Notes under the pieces: generated by a model | Databases searched by the model: none | Seen by the model: only the letters and a program-made list of their open reading frames with translations | What the model was told of the DNA's origin: nothing | Shown: one piece after another, positions 22,471 through 31,715 of the stretch | Position numbering within the stretch: the stretch's first letter is position 1 | How the letters are laid out: each line of letters begins with the position of its first letter | Translations under genes and position numbers: made by a program | Source of the DNA: an uncultured Bacillota bacterium | GTDB taxonomy: Bacteria; Bacillota; Clostridia; Peptostreptococcales; Anaerovoracaceae | Length of the DNA: 50,249 bases | Reading direction: 5' to 3' | Assembly (NCBI GenBank): GCA_949284065.1 | Contig: CASDUO010000007.1 | Location: 1 to 50,249 of the forward strand

Positions 22471-23778
22471 ATGGAACATATTATTTGGAACAGAGATATG
22501 GAATGCGCCGACAGAGGTTATATAAAGGAACTTCAGACGGCAAGATTGAAAGAGACAGTTAAAAGGTGCTACGAGAGAGTTCCGTTTTATACGCGCAAAT
22601 TTGATGAAATAGGCCTCAAACCGGAACACATAAAGACCTTGGACGATATCAAGGAGATACCTTTCACTACTGCTGACGACCTTAAGGACAATTACCCTTT
22701 CGGTCTCTTCGCAGTGGATAAAAAAGAGGTGGTGAGGATACACGGTTCTTCCGGTACTACGGGCAAACCCAAAATAGAAGGATATACAAAAAACGATCTT
22801 GCCAACTGGACGGAGATAGTGACCAGGGTCATCTGTATGGCCGGGGGAACACCTGATGACATAGCTCAGATAGCTTTCGGATACGGGCTGTTCACCGGAG
22901 GGTTCGGTCTCCATTACGGGATGGAGAATCTCGGAGCCATGGTGGTGCCCCTTTCCAGCGGTAACACCGAAAGACAGATTATGATAATGCAGGATTTCGG
23001 CTCCACCATACTGGTGGCCACACCTTCATACGCCCTCTATCTTGCGGAATCGATGGAAAAAATGGGGATAGACAAAAGTACCATAAAACTGAGACTTGCT
23101 CTGTTCGGAGGCGAAGGACACACTGAAGCCATGAGGGCCAAGATCGAGGAGCAGCTGGGGATACTGGCTACGGAAAACTACGGACTTTCGGAGCTGGGAG
23201 GTCCGGGATTCTCCGGAGAGTGTATAAAGCAACAGGGCATGCACATGGCTGAGGACATGTATGTGTCGGAGATAATAGACCCGGACACCTTGAGTGTCAA
23301 AAACATGGGCGAGACCGGCGAACTGGTAATGACCTCCTTATGCAGAGAGGCCTTCCCCATGCTCAGGTACAGGACTAGGGACATAACAAGATTCAACGAC
23401 GAGCCGTGCAGCTGCGGAAGGACTTCCATGAGGATGGACAAGATAAAGGGAAGATCCGACGACATGATGGTCATAAGAGGTGTCAATGTGTTCCCTTCGC
23501 AGATAGAAAGTGTGGTACTTTCCGTCAAGGAAGTGGAGCCGTTTTACGAGATCATCGTATACAGCGAAGGATATATGGATCGCATAGAAGTACGGGTGGA
23601 ATTTTCCGATGCGGCGCTGCTTGATGATTATAAGGCGCTTGAACAGCTCAGGGCAAAGATACAGCATCGTCTCAGGACAGTGTTGAATATAGATTCAAAA
23701 GTGACTTTAGTATCTCCCGGCACACTGCCGAGATTTGAAGGCAAGGGGAAAAGAGTCATAGACAAGAGGAACAAATAA
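22471..23778 (+). CDS. paaK: Phenylacetate-CoA ligase family protein (first copy)
   Basis: A 435-residue adenylate-forming enzyme of the PaaK family, linking aryl acetates to CoA via an acyl-adenylate. The ATP P-loop is HGSSGTTGKPKIEGYT (about 89-104). ENYGLSELGGPG is the adenine-binding loop, LRYRTRDITRF the conserved Asp motif, and VRIEF-type C-terminal strands follow the hinge after KGRSDDMM. AAGG precedes the ATG; a five-codon-longer GTG frame is less likely. It heads an operon with iorAB, a second paaK, an ACT protein and a thioesterase. There it may run in reverse to conserve ATP from aryl-acetyl-CoA. Confidence 0.95.
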   Translation: MEHIIWNRDMECADRGYIKELQTARLKETVKRCYERVPFYTRKFDEIGLKPEHIKTLDDIKEIPFTTADDLKDNYPFGLFAVDKKEVVRIHGSSGTTGKPKIEGYTKNDLANWTEIVTRVICMAGGTPDDIAQIAFGYGLFTGGFGLHYGMENLGAMVVPLSSGNTERQIMIMQDFGSTILVATPSYALYLAESMEKMGIDKSTIKLRLALFGGEGHTEAMRAKIEEQLGILATENYGLSELGGPGFSGECIKQQGMHMAEDMYVSEIIDPDTLSVKNMGETGELVMTSLCREAFPMLRYRTRDITRFNDEPCSCGRTSMRMDKIKGRSDDMMVIRGVNVFPSQIESVVLSVKEVEPFYEIIVYSEGYMDRIEVRVEFSDAALLDDYKALEQLRAKIQHRLRTVLNIDSKVTLVSPGTLPRFEGKGKRVIDKRNK

Positions 23779-23826
23779 CCTGCGAAACAGCGAAAACGGT
23801 TGAGTATAATGCAAGGAGAATTCAGT

Positions 23827-25563
23827 ATGGAAAAAAAGATAATGCTCGGCAACGAGGCATTTGCAAGGGGAGCCTACGAGGCCGGGGTAAGACTGGTAAG
23901 TTCCTATCCGGGGACTCCCAGTACGGAGATAACCGAAAACGCAGCACGATATGAAGGCATATATGCCGAATGGGCGCCGAATGAAAAGGTAGCCACCGAG
24001 GTAGCCGTAGGAGCTGCCATAGCGGGGGGAAGAGCCATGAGCTGCATGAAGCATGTAGGGCTCAATGTTGCAGCGGATCCGTTTTTTACCGCCGCATGTA
24101 CCGGCATAAATGCAGGTCTGGTACTCATAGTTGCCGACGACAACGGATGTCATTCCAGTCAGAACGAACAGGATACGAGATATTATGCGAAAGCGGCAGG
24201 GGTGCCGTGTCTCGAGCCCTATGATTCACAGGAATGCAAGGACTTCACAAAACTGGCCTATGAGATAAGCGAAAAATATGACACTCTGGTGCTCGTCAGA
24301 TCTCATACGAGAGTTTCACATTCCAGGGGCATAGTAGAGCTGGGAGAAGTGGAAAAGAGGGATATCATACCGTATAAAAAAGATATCCAAAAATATGTGG
24401 CCATGCCTGCAATGGCTAAGAAGCTCCATGTGGCACAGGAAAAAAGGCTGGCCGATTTTTCAAAAGACAGCAACGTATTCGATATAAACAAAGTCGAAAT
24501 GAACGGGAAAGAAATAGGCATAATCACTGCGGGCGTGTGCTACGGATATGTGAAAGAAGCCCTGCCTGAGGCCAGTGTGCTCAAGTTGGGTAATGTGTAC
24601 CCTCTTCCCGAAGAGCTCATAAAAGACTTTGCATCCAAGGTGGACAAGCTTTATGTGATAGAGGAAGGACAGCCTTTCCTGGAGGATCAGATAAAAGCTA
24701 TGGGCATACCATGCAGCGGAAAGGACATGTTCACCATACAGGGAGAGTATACGGCAGATATGATAAGGAAAGCTTTCGGTATTGAAGTGGCCGAGCATTG
24801 TGATGCCCAGCCGGCTCCGGGCAGACCGCCCCTTTTCTGTGCGGGATGTCCCCACAGAGGGCTTTTCTACGTGCTTGGTAAACTGAAGAAGACGGTCATG
24901 GGAGATATAGGGTGCTATACTCTCGGAACGCTGCCGCCCACTTCTGCTATGGATACCACTTTATGTATGGGAGGTTCCATAGGGATGACTCACGGGTTCG
25001 AAAAGATCTGGGGCAGGGAAGATGGTAAAAATGTGGTCGCAGTAATAGGTGATTCTACATTTTTCCATTCCGGCATAACAGGTCTTGTGAATATGTACTA
25101 TAACAAGACTCCCGGAACGGTGATAATACTGGACAACAGGATCACCGGGATGACGGGCCATCAGCAGAATCCTGCAACGGGCAAGGATATTTTAGGCAAC
25201 GAAGCACCTGCCGTGGATATACCTAAACTGGCAGAGGCCTGCGGTGCTGCCAGCATCAGGAGAGTGGATCCCTTCGACCTTGAGGAGCTGGAGAAAACGA
25301 TAAAAGAAGAATGTGAAAAGGATCTCTTGAGCGTGATAATAGCCGAGAGACCATGTGCCCTCATAGTCAAACAGCCGGATATACCGTATGAGATAAACGA
25401 CGATTGTAAGAATTGCAGGAAGTGTATGGCCATAGGCTGTCCTGCTATAGAGATACAGGGAGAGAGACCTGTTATCGTACCGGAACGTTGTGTCGGATGC
25501 GATCTGTGTGCCCGCGTCTGTCCTTTCGATGCGATACACGCCACAGAAAAGGAGGACAGATAG
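23827..25563 (+). CDS. iorA: Indolepyruvate:ferredoxin oxidoreductase, alpha subunit
   Basis: A 578-residue TPP enzyme subunit. It oxidatively decarboxylates indole-, phenyl- or hydroxyphenylpyruvate to the aryl-acetyl-CoA, reducing ferredoxin. The N-terminal pyrimidine-binding domain opens with LGNEAFARGAYEAGV and SSYPGTPSTE. The TPP-binding segment GDSTFFHSGITGLVNMYYN lies near 420. Two C-terminal [4Fe-4S] sites are CKNCRKCMAIGCP and CVGCDLCARVCP. AAGGAGA lies 8 bases before the chosen ATG; nine further in-frame codons upstream are unlikely to be used. It abuts iorB directly. Confidence 0.97.
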   Translation: MEKKIMLGNEAFARGAYEAGVRLVSSYPGTPSTEITENAARYEGIYAEWAPNEKVATEVAVGAAIAGGRAMSCMKHVGLNVAADPFFTAACTGINAGLVLIVADDNGCHSSQNEQDTRYYAKAAGVPCLEPYDSQECKDFTKLAYEISEKYDTLVLVRSHTRVSHSRGIVELGEVEKRDIIPYKKDIQKYVAMPAMAKKLHVAQEKRLADFSKDSNVFDINKVEMNGKEIGIITAGVCYGYVKEALPEASVLKLGNVYPLPEELIKDFASKVDKLYVIEEGQPFLEDQIKAMGIPCSGKDMFTIQGEYTADMIRKAFGIEVAEHCDAQPAPGRPPLFCAGCPHRGLFYVLGKLKKTVMGDIGCYTLGTLPPTSAMDTTLCMGGSIGMTHGFEKIWGREDGKNVVAVIGDSTFFHSGITGLVNMYYNKTPGTVIILDNRITGMTGHQQNPATGKDILGNEAPAVDIPKLAEACGAASIRRVDPFDLEELEKTIKEECEKDLLSVIIAERPCALIVKQPDIPYEINDDCKNCRKCMAIGCPAIEIQGERPVIVPERCVGCDLCARVCPFDAIHATEKEDR

Positions 25564-26154
25564 ATGAAAGATATCAATATTCTGATAGTAGGAGTAGGGG
25601 GACAGGGAACTTTGCTGGCAAGTGTCATACTGGGGAACATGGCCCTTGAAGAGGGATATGATGTGAAACTTTCCGAAGTCCACGGGATGGCCCAGCGGGG
25701 CGGCTCGGTGGTGACTCATGTGAAGATAGGCGAAGGTCCCATAGGATCGCCGCTTATCGAAGAGGGCGGTGCAGATATAATAGTCGCTTTCGAACTCCTG
25801 GAAGGTTATAGATGGGCCCACTATTTGAAGAAAGGCGGGACCATGTATGTAAACGACAACAGGATCAATCCCATGCCTGTCATAATAGGTTCGGCTGAAT
25901 ATCCGGAGGATATCAAAGAGTTCTTCAAAAACGAGCTGGGGAATGTGAAGGTGTTCGACGCCTTGGCGATCGCGGAGAAATGCGGGAGTCCCAAAGCGGT
26001 GAACACAGTGCTACTGGGAGCTATGTCAGGCGATCTGCCTTTTGATGAAAAGGCATGGATAAAAGCCATAGAAGGCAGTGTGAAATCCAAATTTATCGGA
26101 CTCAACAAGGAAGCGTTTACGGAGGGTCGTAAGGCCCGTAACGGAAATCAGTAA
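25564..26154 (+). CDS. iorB: Indolepyruvate:ferredoxin oxidoreductase, beta subunit
   Basis: A 196-residue gamma-type (CoA/ferredoxin-oxidoreductase catalytic) domain that partners IorA. GVGGQGTLLASVILG, EVHGMAQRGGSVVTHVKIG and the closing half of the domain match the family. The ATG follows the iorA stop immediately (TAGATG), with GGAGG in the end of iorA. Together they form the alpha2beta2 enzyme of amino-acid-fermenting anaerobes and archaea. Confidence 0.97.
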   Translation: MKDINILIVGVGGQGTLLASVILGNMALEEGYDVKLSEVHGMAQRGGSVVTHVKIGEGPIGSPLIEEGGADIIVAFELLEGYRWAHYLKKGGTMYVNDNRINPMPVIIGSAEYPEDIKEFFKNELGNVKVFDALAIAEKCGSPKAVNTVLLGAMSGDLPFDEKAWIKAIEGSVKSKFIGLNKEAFTEGRKARNGNQ

Positions 26155-26195
26155 AGTTATAACAAGCGTCGGATAAATAAGGAAAGGAACAAGCA

Positions 26196-27500
26196 ATGAT
26201 TTGGAATAAAGCTATGGAATGTGCAGACAGAGAGACCATGGAGGCTATACAGCTGCGCAAACTTAAGGAAACTGTAAAGAGAGTACACACCAATGTAAGG
26301 CCTTATAGAGAAAGGATGCAGGCCCTGGGAGTGACGCCTGAAGATATACAGACTCTGGATGATCTGAAAAAGCTGCCCTTCACAACTAAGACGGACATGA
26401 GGGACAACTATCCTTACGGGTTGTTCGCTTCGCCCCTCAGCGAGATCACGAGGATACATGCGTCATCGGGTACCACAGGTAAACCTACAGTCGTGGGCTA
26501 CACGTCGAGAGACCTTGAATCATGGGCTGAATGTGTAGCGAGAGCTCTTACCATGGCAGGAGGGGACAACACATCTGTAGTACAGGTAGCCTATGGGTAC
26601 GGACTTTTTACAGGAGGTCTGGGAGCTCATGACGGGGCTCAGTACATGGGGGCGTCTGTGATACCTATGAGCAGCGGAAACACACAGAAACAGGTGATGC
26701 TGATGAAAGATTTCAGGAGCACTATACTTTGCTGCACACCTTCCTATGCTTTGACCATAGCGGAGGCAGTCAAAAAAGCAGGGTACGGTCCTGATGATAT
26801 AGACTTGAAGGCAGGAGTATTCGGAGCAGAGCCGTGGACTCCGGAAATGAGGGCTGCCATAGAAAAAGGCCTTGGGATAAGGGCACACGATATATACGGG
26901 CTTTCTGAAGTCATGGGGCCCGGAGTTTCATGCAGCTGCGCCGAGCAAAACGGCATGCATATACAGGAAGATTTCTTCATTGCCGAGATAATCGATCCGG
27001 ACACCGGAGAAGTGCTTCCGGAAGGAGAGAAAGGCGAGATCGTTTTCACTACCATAGGCAAGGAAGGGATACCTCTCATAAGGTACAGGACCAGAGATAT
27101 ATGTTATCTCATGCGGGACAAGTGCAAGTGCGGCAGGACTACTGCGAGGATGAGCAGAGTGCTGGGCAGGTCGGATGATATGCTTATAATCAGGGGAGTC
27201 AACGTATTCCCGTCACAGGTGGAAACAGTGATCGCGAAGTTCAGCGAACTTACGATGAATTACAAGATAATCGTAGGCCGGGAGAACAACACGGATACTT
27301 TCGCACTTCAGGTGGAACTTGCAGAAGGGCTTGCCATTGACAATATCAGGTTCGTTGAGGAGCTGAGGAAAAAGGTGACACACGAACTGAGGACACTTTT
27401 GGGAATAGGATGTGAAGTGAAATTCCTCAATGAAGGAACGCTTCCGAGAAGTGAAGGAAAAGCTGTCAGAGTGGAAGATACCAGGAACTTGTCAGAGTAG
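26196..27500 (+). CDS. paaK: Phenylacetate-CoA ligase family protein (second copy)
   Basis: A 434-residue paralogue of the ligase at 22471, sharing start and layout (MIWNKAMECADRET compared with EHIIWNRDMECADRGY). It has the P-loop HASSGTTGKPTVVGYT, the DIYGLSEVMGPG loop, IRYRTRDICYL and the GRSDDM hinge. The two copies differ through the substrate-binding middle region (for example GAEPWTPEMRA versus GGEGHTEAMRA), which suggests division of labour among phenyl-, hydroxyphenyl- and indole-acetate. GGAAAGGAAC precedes the ATG. Confidence 0.95.
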   Translation: MIWNKAMECADRETMEAIQLRKLKETVKRVHTNVRPYRERMQALGVTPEDIQTLDDLKKLPFTTKTDMRDNYPYGLFASPLSEITRIHASSGTTGKPTVVGYTSRDLESWAECVARALTMAGGDNTSVVQVAYGYGLFTGGLGAHDGAQYMGASVIPMSSGNTQKQVMLMKDFRSTILCCTPSYALTIAEAVKKAGYGPDDIDLKAGVFGAEPWTPEMRAAIEKGLGIRAHDIYGLSEVMGPGVSCSCAEQNGMHIQEDFFIAEIIDPDTGEVLPEGEKGEIVFTTIGKEGIPLIRYRTRDICYLMRDKCKCGRTTARMSRVLGRSDDMLIIRGVNVFPSQVETVIAKFSELTMNYKIIVGRENNTDTFALQVELAEGLAIDNIRFVEELRKKVTHELRTLLGIGCEVKFLNEGTLPRSEGKAVRVEDTRNLSE

Positions 27501-27515
27501 ATAAGGAGGGGACAA

Positions 27516-27938
27516 ATGTTTATCAAACAGATATCAGTTTTTTTGGAAAACGAAAACGGCAGGCTCAAGGCTTTCACAAAAGTGTTGGGTGACAACGACA
27601 TCGATATGAAGGCCATATGCATTGCGGATACTATCGACTTCGGCATTCTGAGGTGTGTGGTGGATGACCCGGAAAAGGCTGTGAAGATACTGAAGGAAAG
27701 CGGGTTCACAGCCAGCATAACCAAGGTCATCGCCGTGAGCCTGGATGATACGCCGGGAGGCATGAGCAATGTTTTGGACCTTTTGGAAGGCGCTGACATA
27801 GGTGTGGATTACGTGTATTCTATGCTCAGGGAAAGTGAAAGCACAGCTATGATAATATTCAAAGTCAGCGACCCCGAAAGGGCCGGAAAGATCTTGACAG
27901 ACGCCGGGATCAAACTGTTCTGTCTCGATGAGCTATAA
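27516..27938 (+). CDS. Tandem ACT-domain protein
   Basis: A 140-residue protein made of two ACT-type repeats: ISVFLENENGRLKAFTKVL to about residue 65, then VIAVSLDDTPGGMSNVLDLL to the end. Each opens with the ligand-binding ENxxGxL-like loop. ACT pairs bind amino acids and act as sensors. Small proteins of this type accompany iorAB/paaK clusters, probably sensing an aromatic amino acid. It sits 16 bases after the second paaK with an AAGGAGGGG ribosome site. Confidence 0.9.
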   Translation: MFIKQISVFLENENGRLKAFTKVLGDNDIDMKAICIADTIDFGILRCVVDDPEKAVKILKESGFTASITKVIAVSLDDTPGGMSNVLDLLEGADIGVDYVYSMLRESESTAMIIFKVSDPERAGKILTDAGIKLFCLDEL

Positions 27939-27951
27939 GGACAAAAGCGAT

Positions 27952-28467
27952 ATGGACGAAAACCAGAAGCGCATGGAGGAACATGTTGAAAGGACTCTTT
28001 ATGAAAACAACGTTTTGCAGGAGTCTACTTTCAACGGGATGATGGAATCGTATTCCGGAGGCTGCTCATATGAAGAAAGGAGCCTCACCTTCTGTTTCCC
28101 TGTCCTCGAATGGGAGTCCAACAGGGCCGGTTTCATGCACGGGGGAGCGATAAGCGGTGCATTCGATATGACCATAGCCGCACTGGCCCGGTTCTATGCA
28201 GGAAAGGGATTCGCGCCTACTGTGAGTTTGGATATAAAATATGTGCGCCCTGTTGAAATAGGAGATACTTTGGTGGTGACCGCAAAAGCAGTATCGGTAG
28301 GAAAGCGCATATCACAGTTTACCGCCGAGGCTGTAGGGAAAAACAAGGGAAAGACCGTGGCCACAGCTGCGTCTGTATATCTCAATGTGGATACTTCAAC
28401 GGAAAACGGCAAGACTCCGCCATCGGGGAGCATAAGCCGCAAACTCAACTACAGTGACAGATTCTGA
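27952..28467 (+). CDS. Hotdog-fold acyl-CoA thioesterase (PaaI-like)
   Basis: A ~171-residue protein with the PaaI/4HBT thioesterase signature: ESNRAGFMHGGAISGAFDMTI, where HGGxxxxxxD supplies the active site. Strands SLDIKYVRPVEIGDTLVVTA and AASVYLNVDT follow. The likely substrate is an aryl-acetyl-CoA made by IorAB, giving CoA release without ATP gain. An earlier in-frame ATG at 27928 overlaps the ACT gene; the ATG at 27952, preceded by AAGGA, is used here but the choice is not certain. It is the last gene of the operon and is followed by a terminator. Confidence 0.87.
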   Translation: MDENQKRMEEHVERTLYENNVLQESTFNGMMESYSGGCSYEERSLTFCFPVLEWESNRAGFMHGGAISGAFDMTIAALARFYAGKGFAPTVSLDIKYVRPVEIGDTLVVTAKAVSVGKRISQFTAEAVGKNKGKTVATAASVYLNVDTSTENGKTPPSGSISRKLNYSDRF

Positions 28468-28526
28468 GGATAGGCGGCGTCGAAAGAAAGCACAGAAAAA
28501 CGAGGATAAGGAAGGGAAATGATATG

Positions 28527-28552
28527 ACCGCACCGCAGGCCGGTGCGGTTTT
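28527..28552 (+). terminator. Terminator of the paaK-iorAB operon
   Basis: ACCGCACCG (28527-28535) pairs with CGGTGCGGT (28541-28549) around CAGGC, followed by TTT. Confidence 0.8.
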
Positions 28553-28639
28553 ACTGTCCAAAAGGACAAAATGATGTATAATTACTCCATACATCCTGTC
28601 ACGAAAAAGTGGAACCGATGGAGGAGGAATTATAAGGAT

Positions 28640-30235
28640 ATGAGTGTCACAGTAGCGGATCTTATGAAACTGCCGTCCCTCAAGCAGGCGACGGTGCTGG
28701 GAGGCCATAACGGATTGAGCAAAACGGTCGCATCCATTTCCGTTTTGGAATCCACCAATCCCGACCAGCTCGTGGACGGGCTTTTTCCCAGAGATGAATT
28801 TTTCGGCAGTGAGATAGTGATCACCGGGTTTTTGAACATAACTCACGATGTGGAGCGCCAGTGTGCGAATATACGCAAACTCGCAGAGGGAGGCGAGGTG
28901 GGGCTCATACTTTTTTACGTGGGAGTATATATGCCTGATGTGAATCAGCGGCTTATAGATCTTGCCGATGAAATGGATTTCGTCCTGATATGTATGCCGA
29001 GAGGAGAAAAATCCCTGCGTTACGGAGAAGTGATAAACGATGTGATGGAGCGGATATACAGAGACAGAGCGGGCAAGGAATCTATAGTAGCCGATATCCT
29101 GGCGAGGATGTCGAACCTTCCGCAGCATCTGCAATCTGTCAACACGGTATTGAAGATGCTCAGCGACAGGATAACAGCTACGGTGGCACTGGTTGAAGGA
29201 TCGGGGGAGATACTCAATCTGGTCACATGGCCACGTAATATAGAGCCTGTCGTGAAGGAAGGGTTGAAAGGAATGAAAAACCTGTCGGAAGAAGAGGAGC
29301 AGGGAAATTGCCTTTTCCTGGAGAACAGCCGTCAGTACTCATTACTTGTAGCGGCTGAAAACGACAGACAGCTGCGGCTGCTCATAATAAAGGAAGGAGA
29401 CGGTCTTACAGATGCGGAACTCGATCAGTCGGCGGATGTGGTAAGGATATCCATGAATATATGGAGCAGACAACACGGTGAGATAGCCATACACGAGTTG
29501 GTCAGGGCCATAATACAGGATGAGCCGATGAAGATGCGCAGACTTGCGGACATCTTCCGGATCGATGTGGCTTCGATACAGGAAATGTGGATAATCAGAG
29601 AAAAGGCTGGGGACACCCGCAGCGGATCGTCAAAACACATCCCGGAGATCCGCAGCATGCTTGACGGGCAAAGCAGTACCGTTATGGTAGATGTATACGA
29701 GGAGAATATCCTGGTTTTCCTGAGTTCTTTGGGCTCGCTCCGTGCAGCAGACCAATTGTCTGAGGAGCTGGTGACGTCCATGGAAAAAAATGGTGCAGAT
29801 GTGACTCTGGTCAGATGCCCGGGTCTCAAGAACACTACTGATGTGCGGCAGGCCTATCTGTCTCACGACAGTTATCTGGAGGATACCGTCAGGATATATC
29901 CCACGAAGAGGATATTCACCCTCAGCGAGATACAGTTTGCTGAAGAGTGCCGGCGGCGTATACAGCTTGGAGAACATGCCACTACACAGTATATGGAACA
30001 GCTGATGGACCTTCAAAAGAACAATGAAGAATTATCTGTGGCAGAGACTTTAGGTGTTTATCTTTTGGATACCGGATGCAGCGTCACCAAAACGGCGTCT
30101 ATCCTGTACTTACATGTGAATACGGTAAAGTACAGGATAGGAAGGATTTCGGATATAATCGGGTACAGGCCGGACAAGATGCCGGAGAACTTCTCTCTTT
30201 TTCTAGCTGTAGCGCTTTATAGACTTTTGAAATGA
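28640..30235 (+). CDS. PucR-family transcriptional regulator
   Basis: A 531-residue regulator. The N-terminal PucR-type sensor domain begins TVADLMKLPSLKQATVLGG and includes VLESTNPDQLVDG and FFGSEIVITGFLN (1-130). A middle region is followed by the C-terminal PucR helix-turn-helix, with TASILYLHVNTVKYRIGRI as the recognition segment and the closing FSLFLAVALYRLL. PucR proteins activate purine, allantoin or related nitrogen-compound catabolic genes. The start at 28640 follows GGAGGAGG; the frame extends upstream without need. The gene directly precedes the permease-DUF917-hydantoinase-racemase operon in the same direction and is its likely activator. Confidence 0.92.
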   Translation: MSVTVADLMKLPSLKQATVLGGHNGLSKTVASISVLESTNPDQLVDGLFPRDEFFGSEIVITGFLNITHDVERQCANIRKLAEGGEVGLILFYVGVYMPDVNQRLIDLADEMDFVLICMPRGEKSLRYGEVINDVMERIYRDRAGKESIVADILARMSNLPQHLQSVNTVLKMLSDRITATVALVEGSGEILNLVTWPRNIEPVVKEGLKGMKNLSEEEEQGNCLFLENSRQYSLLVAAENDRQLRLLIIKEGDGLTDAELDQSADVVRISMNIWSRQHGEIAIHELVRAIIQDEPMKMRRLADIFRIDVASIQEMWIIREKAGDTRSGSSKHIPEIRSMLDGQSSTVMVDVYEENILVFLSSLGSLRAADQLSEELVTSMEKNGADVTLVRCPGLKNTTDVRQAYLSHDSYLEDTVRIYPTKRIFTLSEIQFAEECRRRIQLGEHATTQYMEQLMDLQKNNEELSVAETLGVYLLDTGCSVTKTASILYLHVNTVKYRIGRISDIIGYRPDKMPENFSLFLAVALYRLLK

Positions 30236-30262
30236 CGTATGGTTATGGGATTCAAGCAGAGA

Positions 30263-30286
30263 TCCATTGTCCGATGGGACAATGGA
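30263..30286 (+). promoter_or_regulatory. 10-bp inverted repeat upstream of the permease operon (candidate PucR site)
   Basis: TCCATTGTCC (30263-30272) and GGACAATGGA (30277-30286) are perfect inverted arms around GATG, 115 bases before the permease start in the 165-base gap after pucR. There is no T-run, so it is not a terminator. A TTGACA follows at about 30312 but without a well-spaced -10. It is a candidate operator for the adjacent PucR regulator. Confidence 0.55.
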
Positions 30287-30400
30287 CAGCCTTTTAATAT
30301 CTGCTGTTTTGACAATTCCGACAGTTTGTTTCAGTTGATATACTTTCTAAATAGCGGACGGGGGTTTGGCTCTGTCCAGATATTTTTGGAGGTAATATCG

Positions 30401-31690
30401 ATGAATGAACAAAAGAAAAGCGGGTTTATGATACCTGAAGACCAGAGGCAGAACTGGTGGTCTATAGCTCTTGTATGGATCGGAGCTATGATATGTGTTT
30501 CGAGCCTGATGGCAGGCGGACTGCTGGGTAGCGGCATGACGCTGGGTACCTGTGTCATCGCCATACTGATCGGATTCGGCATAGTATGTTTCTACATGTG
30601 CTTTGTGGGGATACAGGGCTGTGACACGGGGCTTCCGACTGCGGTAATGGCCGGGGGCGCATTGGGTGAAATGGGAGGCAAGTATGTGGTGAGCACTATA
30701 CTCGCTTTATCCTGTATAGGCTGGTTCGGTATACAAGCAGGAGTTTGCGGTGCGTCTTTTTCGTCTATGATGGCGGAAATGACCGGATATAGCATCCCTG
30801 CCTGGCTTTCTTCGATAGTTTGGGGCGCAATAATGGTGTCCACGGCATGTTTTGGTTTCAAGGGTTTGAAATGGTTGAACTATATTGCAGTACCCCTTTT
30901 GATCATCGTTTTGATATACGGACTTTATGTGGCCTTCGTGAACAACGACGGCGCAGAGGCTATAGCCAATTATACCCCGGCTACACCTATGCCCATGGTC
31001 ACCGCCATCAGCCTGACTATAGGTTCTTTCGCAGTGGGAGGCTCCATAGCGGCGGACTACTGCAGGTTTGCGAAAAATCGCGGTGATGTCATAAAGTCTT
31101 CTGTGGTGGGCGTACTGCCTTCTGGACTGCTCATATTGCTTATAGGAGCTATGTTATCCATCATCACGGGACAATACGACATAAGCGTGGTGCTGACAGC
31201 TGCCGGCGTACCTGCCATAGGACTTATAGCTCTCATAGCGGCCACATGGACCACAAACGTGACCAATGCCTACTCGGGAGGATTGTCATTGTCCGTGCTG
31301 CTGGGGCTTGATGAAAAACGAAGCCGTGTATGCACGGCCGTTGCCGGGCTTGTGGGCACAGTTTTGGCCGCAGTAGGTATAATGAGCCATTTCGAGGCTT
31401 TCCTTTCCCTGCTGTGTGCATTCGTACCTGCATTCGTAGGTGTCATGATCGCAGATTACTGGGTACTATGCAAGGGGAAAAAGGAGAATTTCAAAATACG
31501 CAGCGGAGTCTACGGACCCGGTATGATAGCATTCGTGATCGGAGCATTCGTGGCATGTCTGACGGGAGGGACTTTCACATACTTCCCGGCTCTGGCATCC
31601 CTGAACGTACCGTTTTTCGTGGGCCCGGTGAACGGCGTCGTGGTTTCCATGATACTGTATTTGATATTCGTAAAATTGGCTAAAAAATAA
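30401..31690 (+). CDS. NCS1-family permease (cytosine/hydantoin-type)
   Basis: A 429-residue, about 12-span transporter of the nucleobase-cation symporter 1 / cytosine permease family. The entry segment is RQNWWSIALVWIGAMICVSSLM, the motif LGEMGGKYVVS follows, then GWFGIQAGVCG and IGSFAVGGSIAADYCRFAKN, which is characteristic of CodB-like proteins, and IADYWV near the end. The ATG at 30401 follows GGAGGT by 7 bases; the open frame runs further upstream through the palindrome but lacks a ribosome site. The substrate is probably a cyclic ureide, imide or pyrimidine matching the hydantoinase genes downstream. Confidence 0.92.
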   Translation: MNEQKKSGFMIPEDQRQNWWSIALVWIGAMICVSSLMAGGLLGSGMTLGTCVIAILIGFGIVCFYMCFVGIQGCDTGLPTAVMAGGALGEMGGKYVVSTILALSCIGWFGIQAGVCGASFSSMMAEMTGYSIPAWLSSIVWGAIMVSTACFGFKGLKWLNYIAVPLLIIVLIYGLYVAFVNNDGAEAIANYTPATPMPMVTAISLTIGSFAVGGSIAADYCRFAKNRGDVIKSSVVGVLPSGLLILLIGAMLSIITGQYDISVVLTAAGVPAIGLIALIAATWTTNVTNAYSGGLSLSVLLGLDEKRSRVCTAVAGLVGTVLAAVGIMSHFEAFLSLLCAFVPAFVGVMIADYWVLCKGKKENFKIRSGVYGPGMIAFVIGAFVACLTGGTFTYFPALASLNVPFFVGPVNGVVVSMILYLIFVKLAKK

Positions 31691-31715
31691 ATAAATGTAA
31701 CAGGAGGGATCGATT

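Noticed and set aside
22471..27500. The two paaK genes as a recent tandem duplication.
   Set aside because: They diverge along most of their length and flank iorAB, indicating an old, functionally separated pair.
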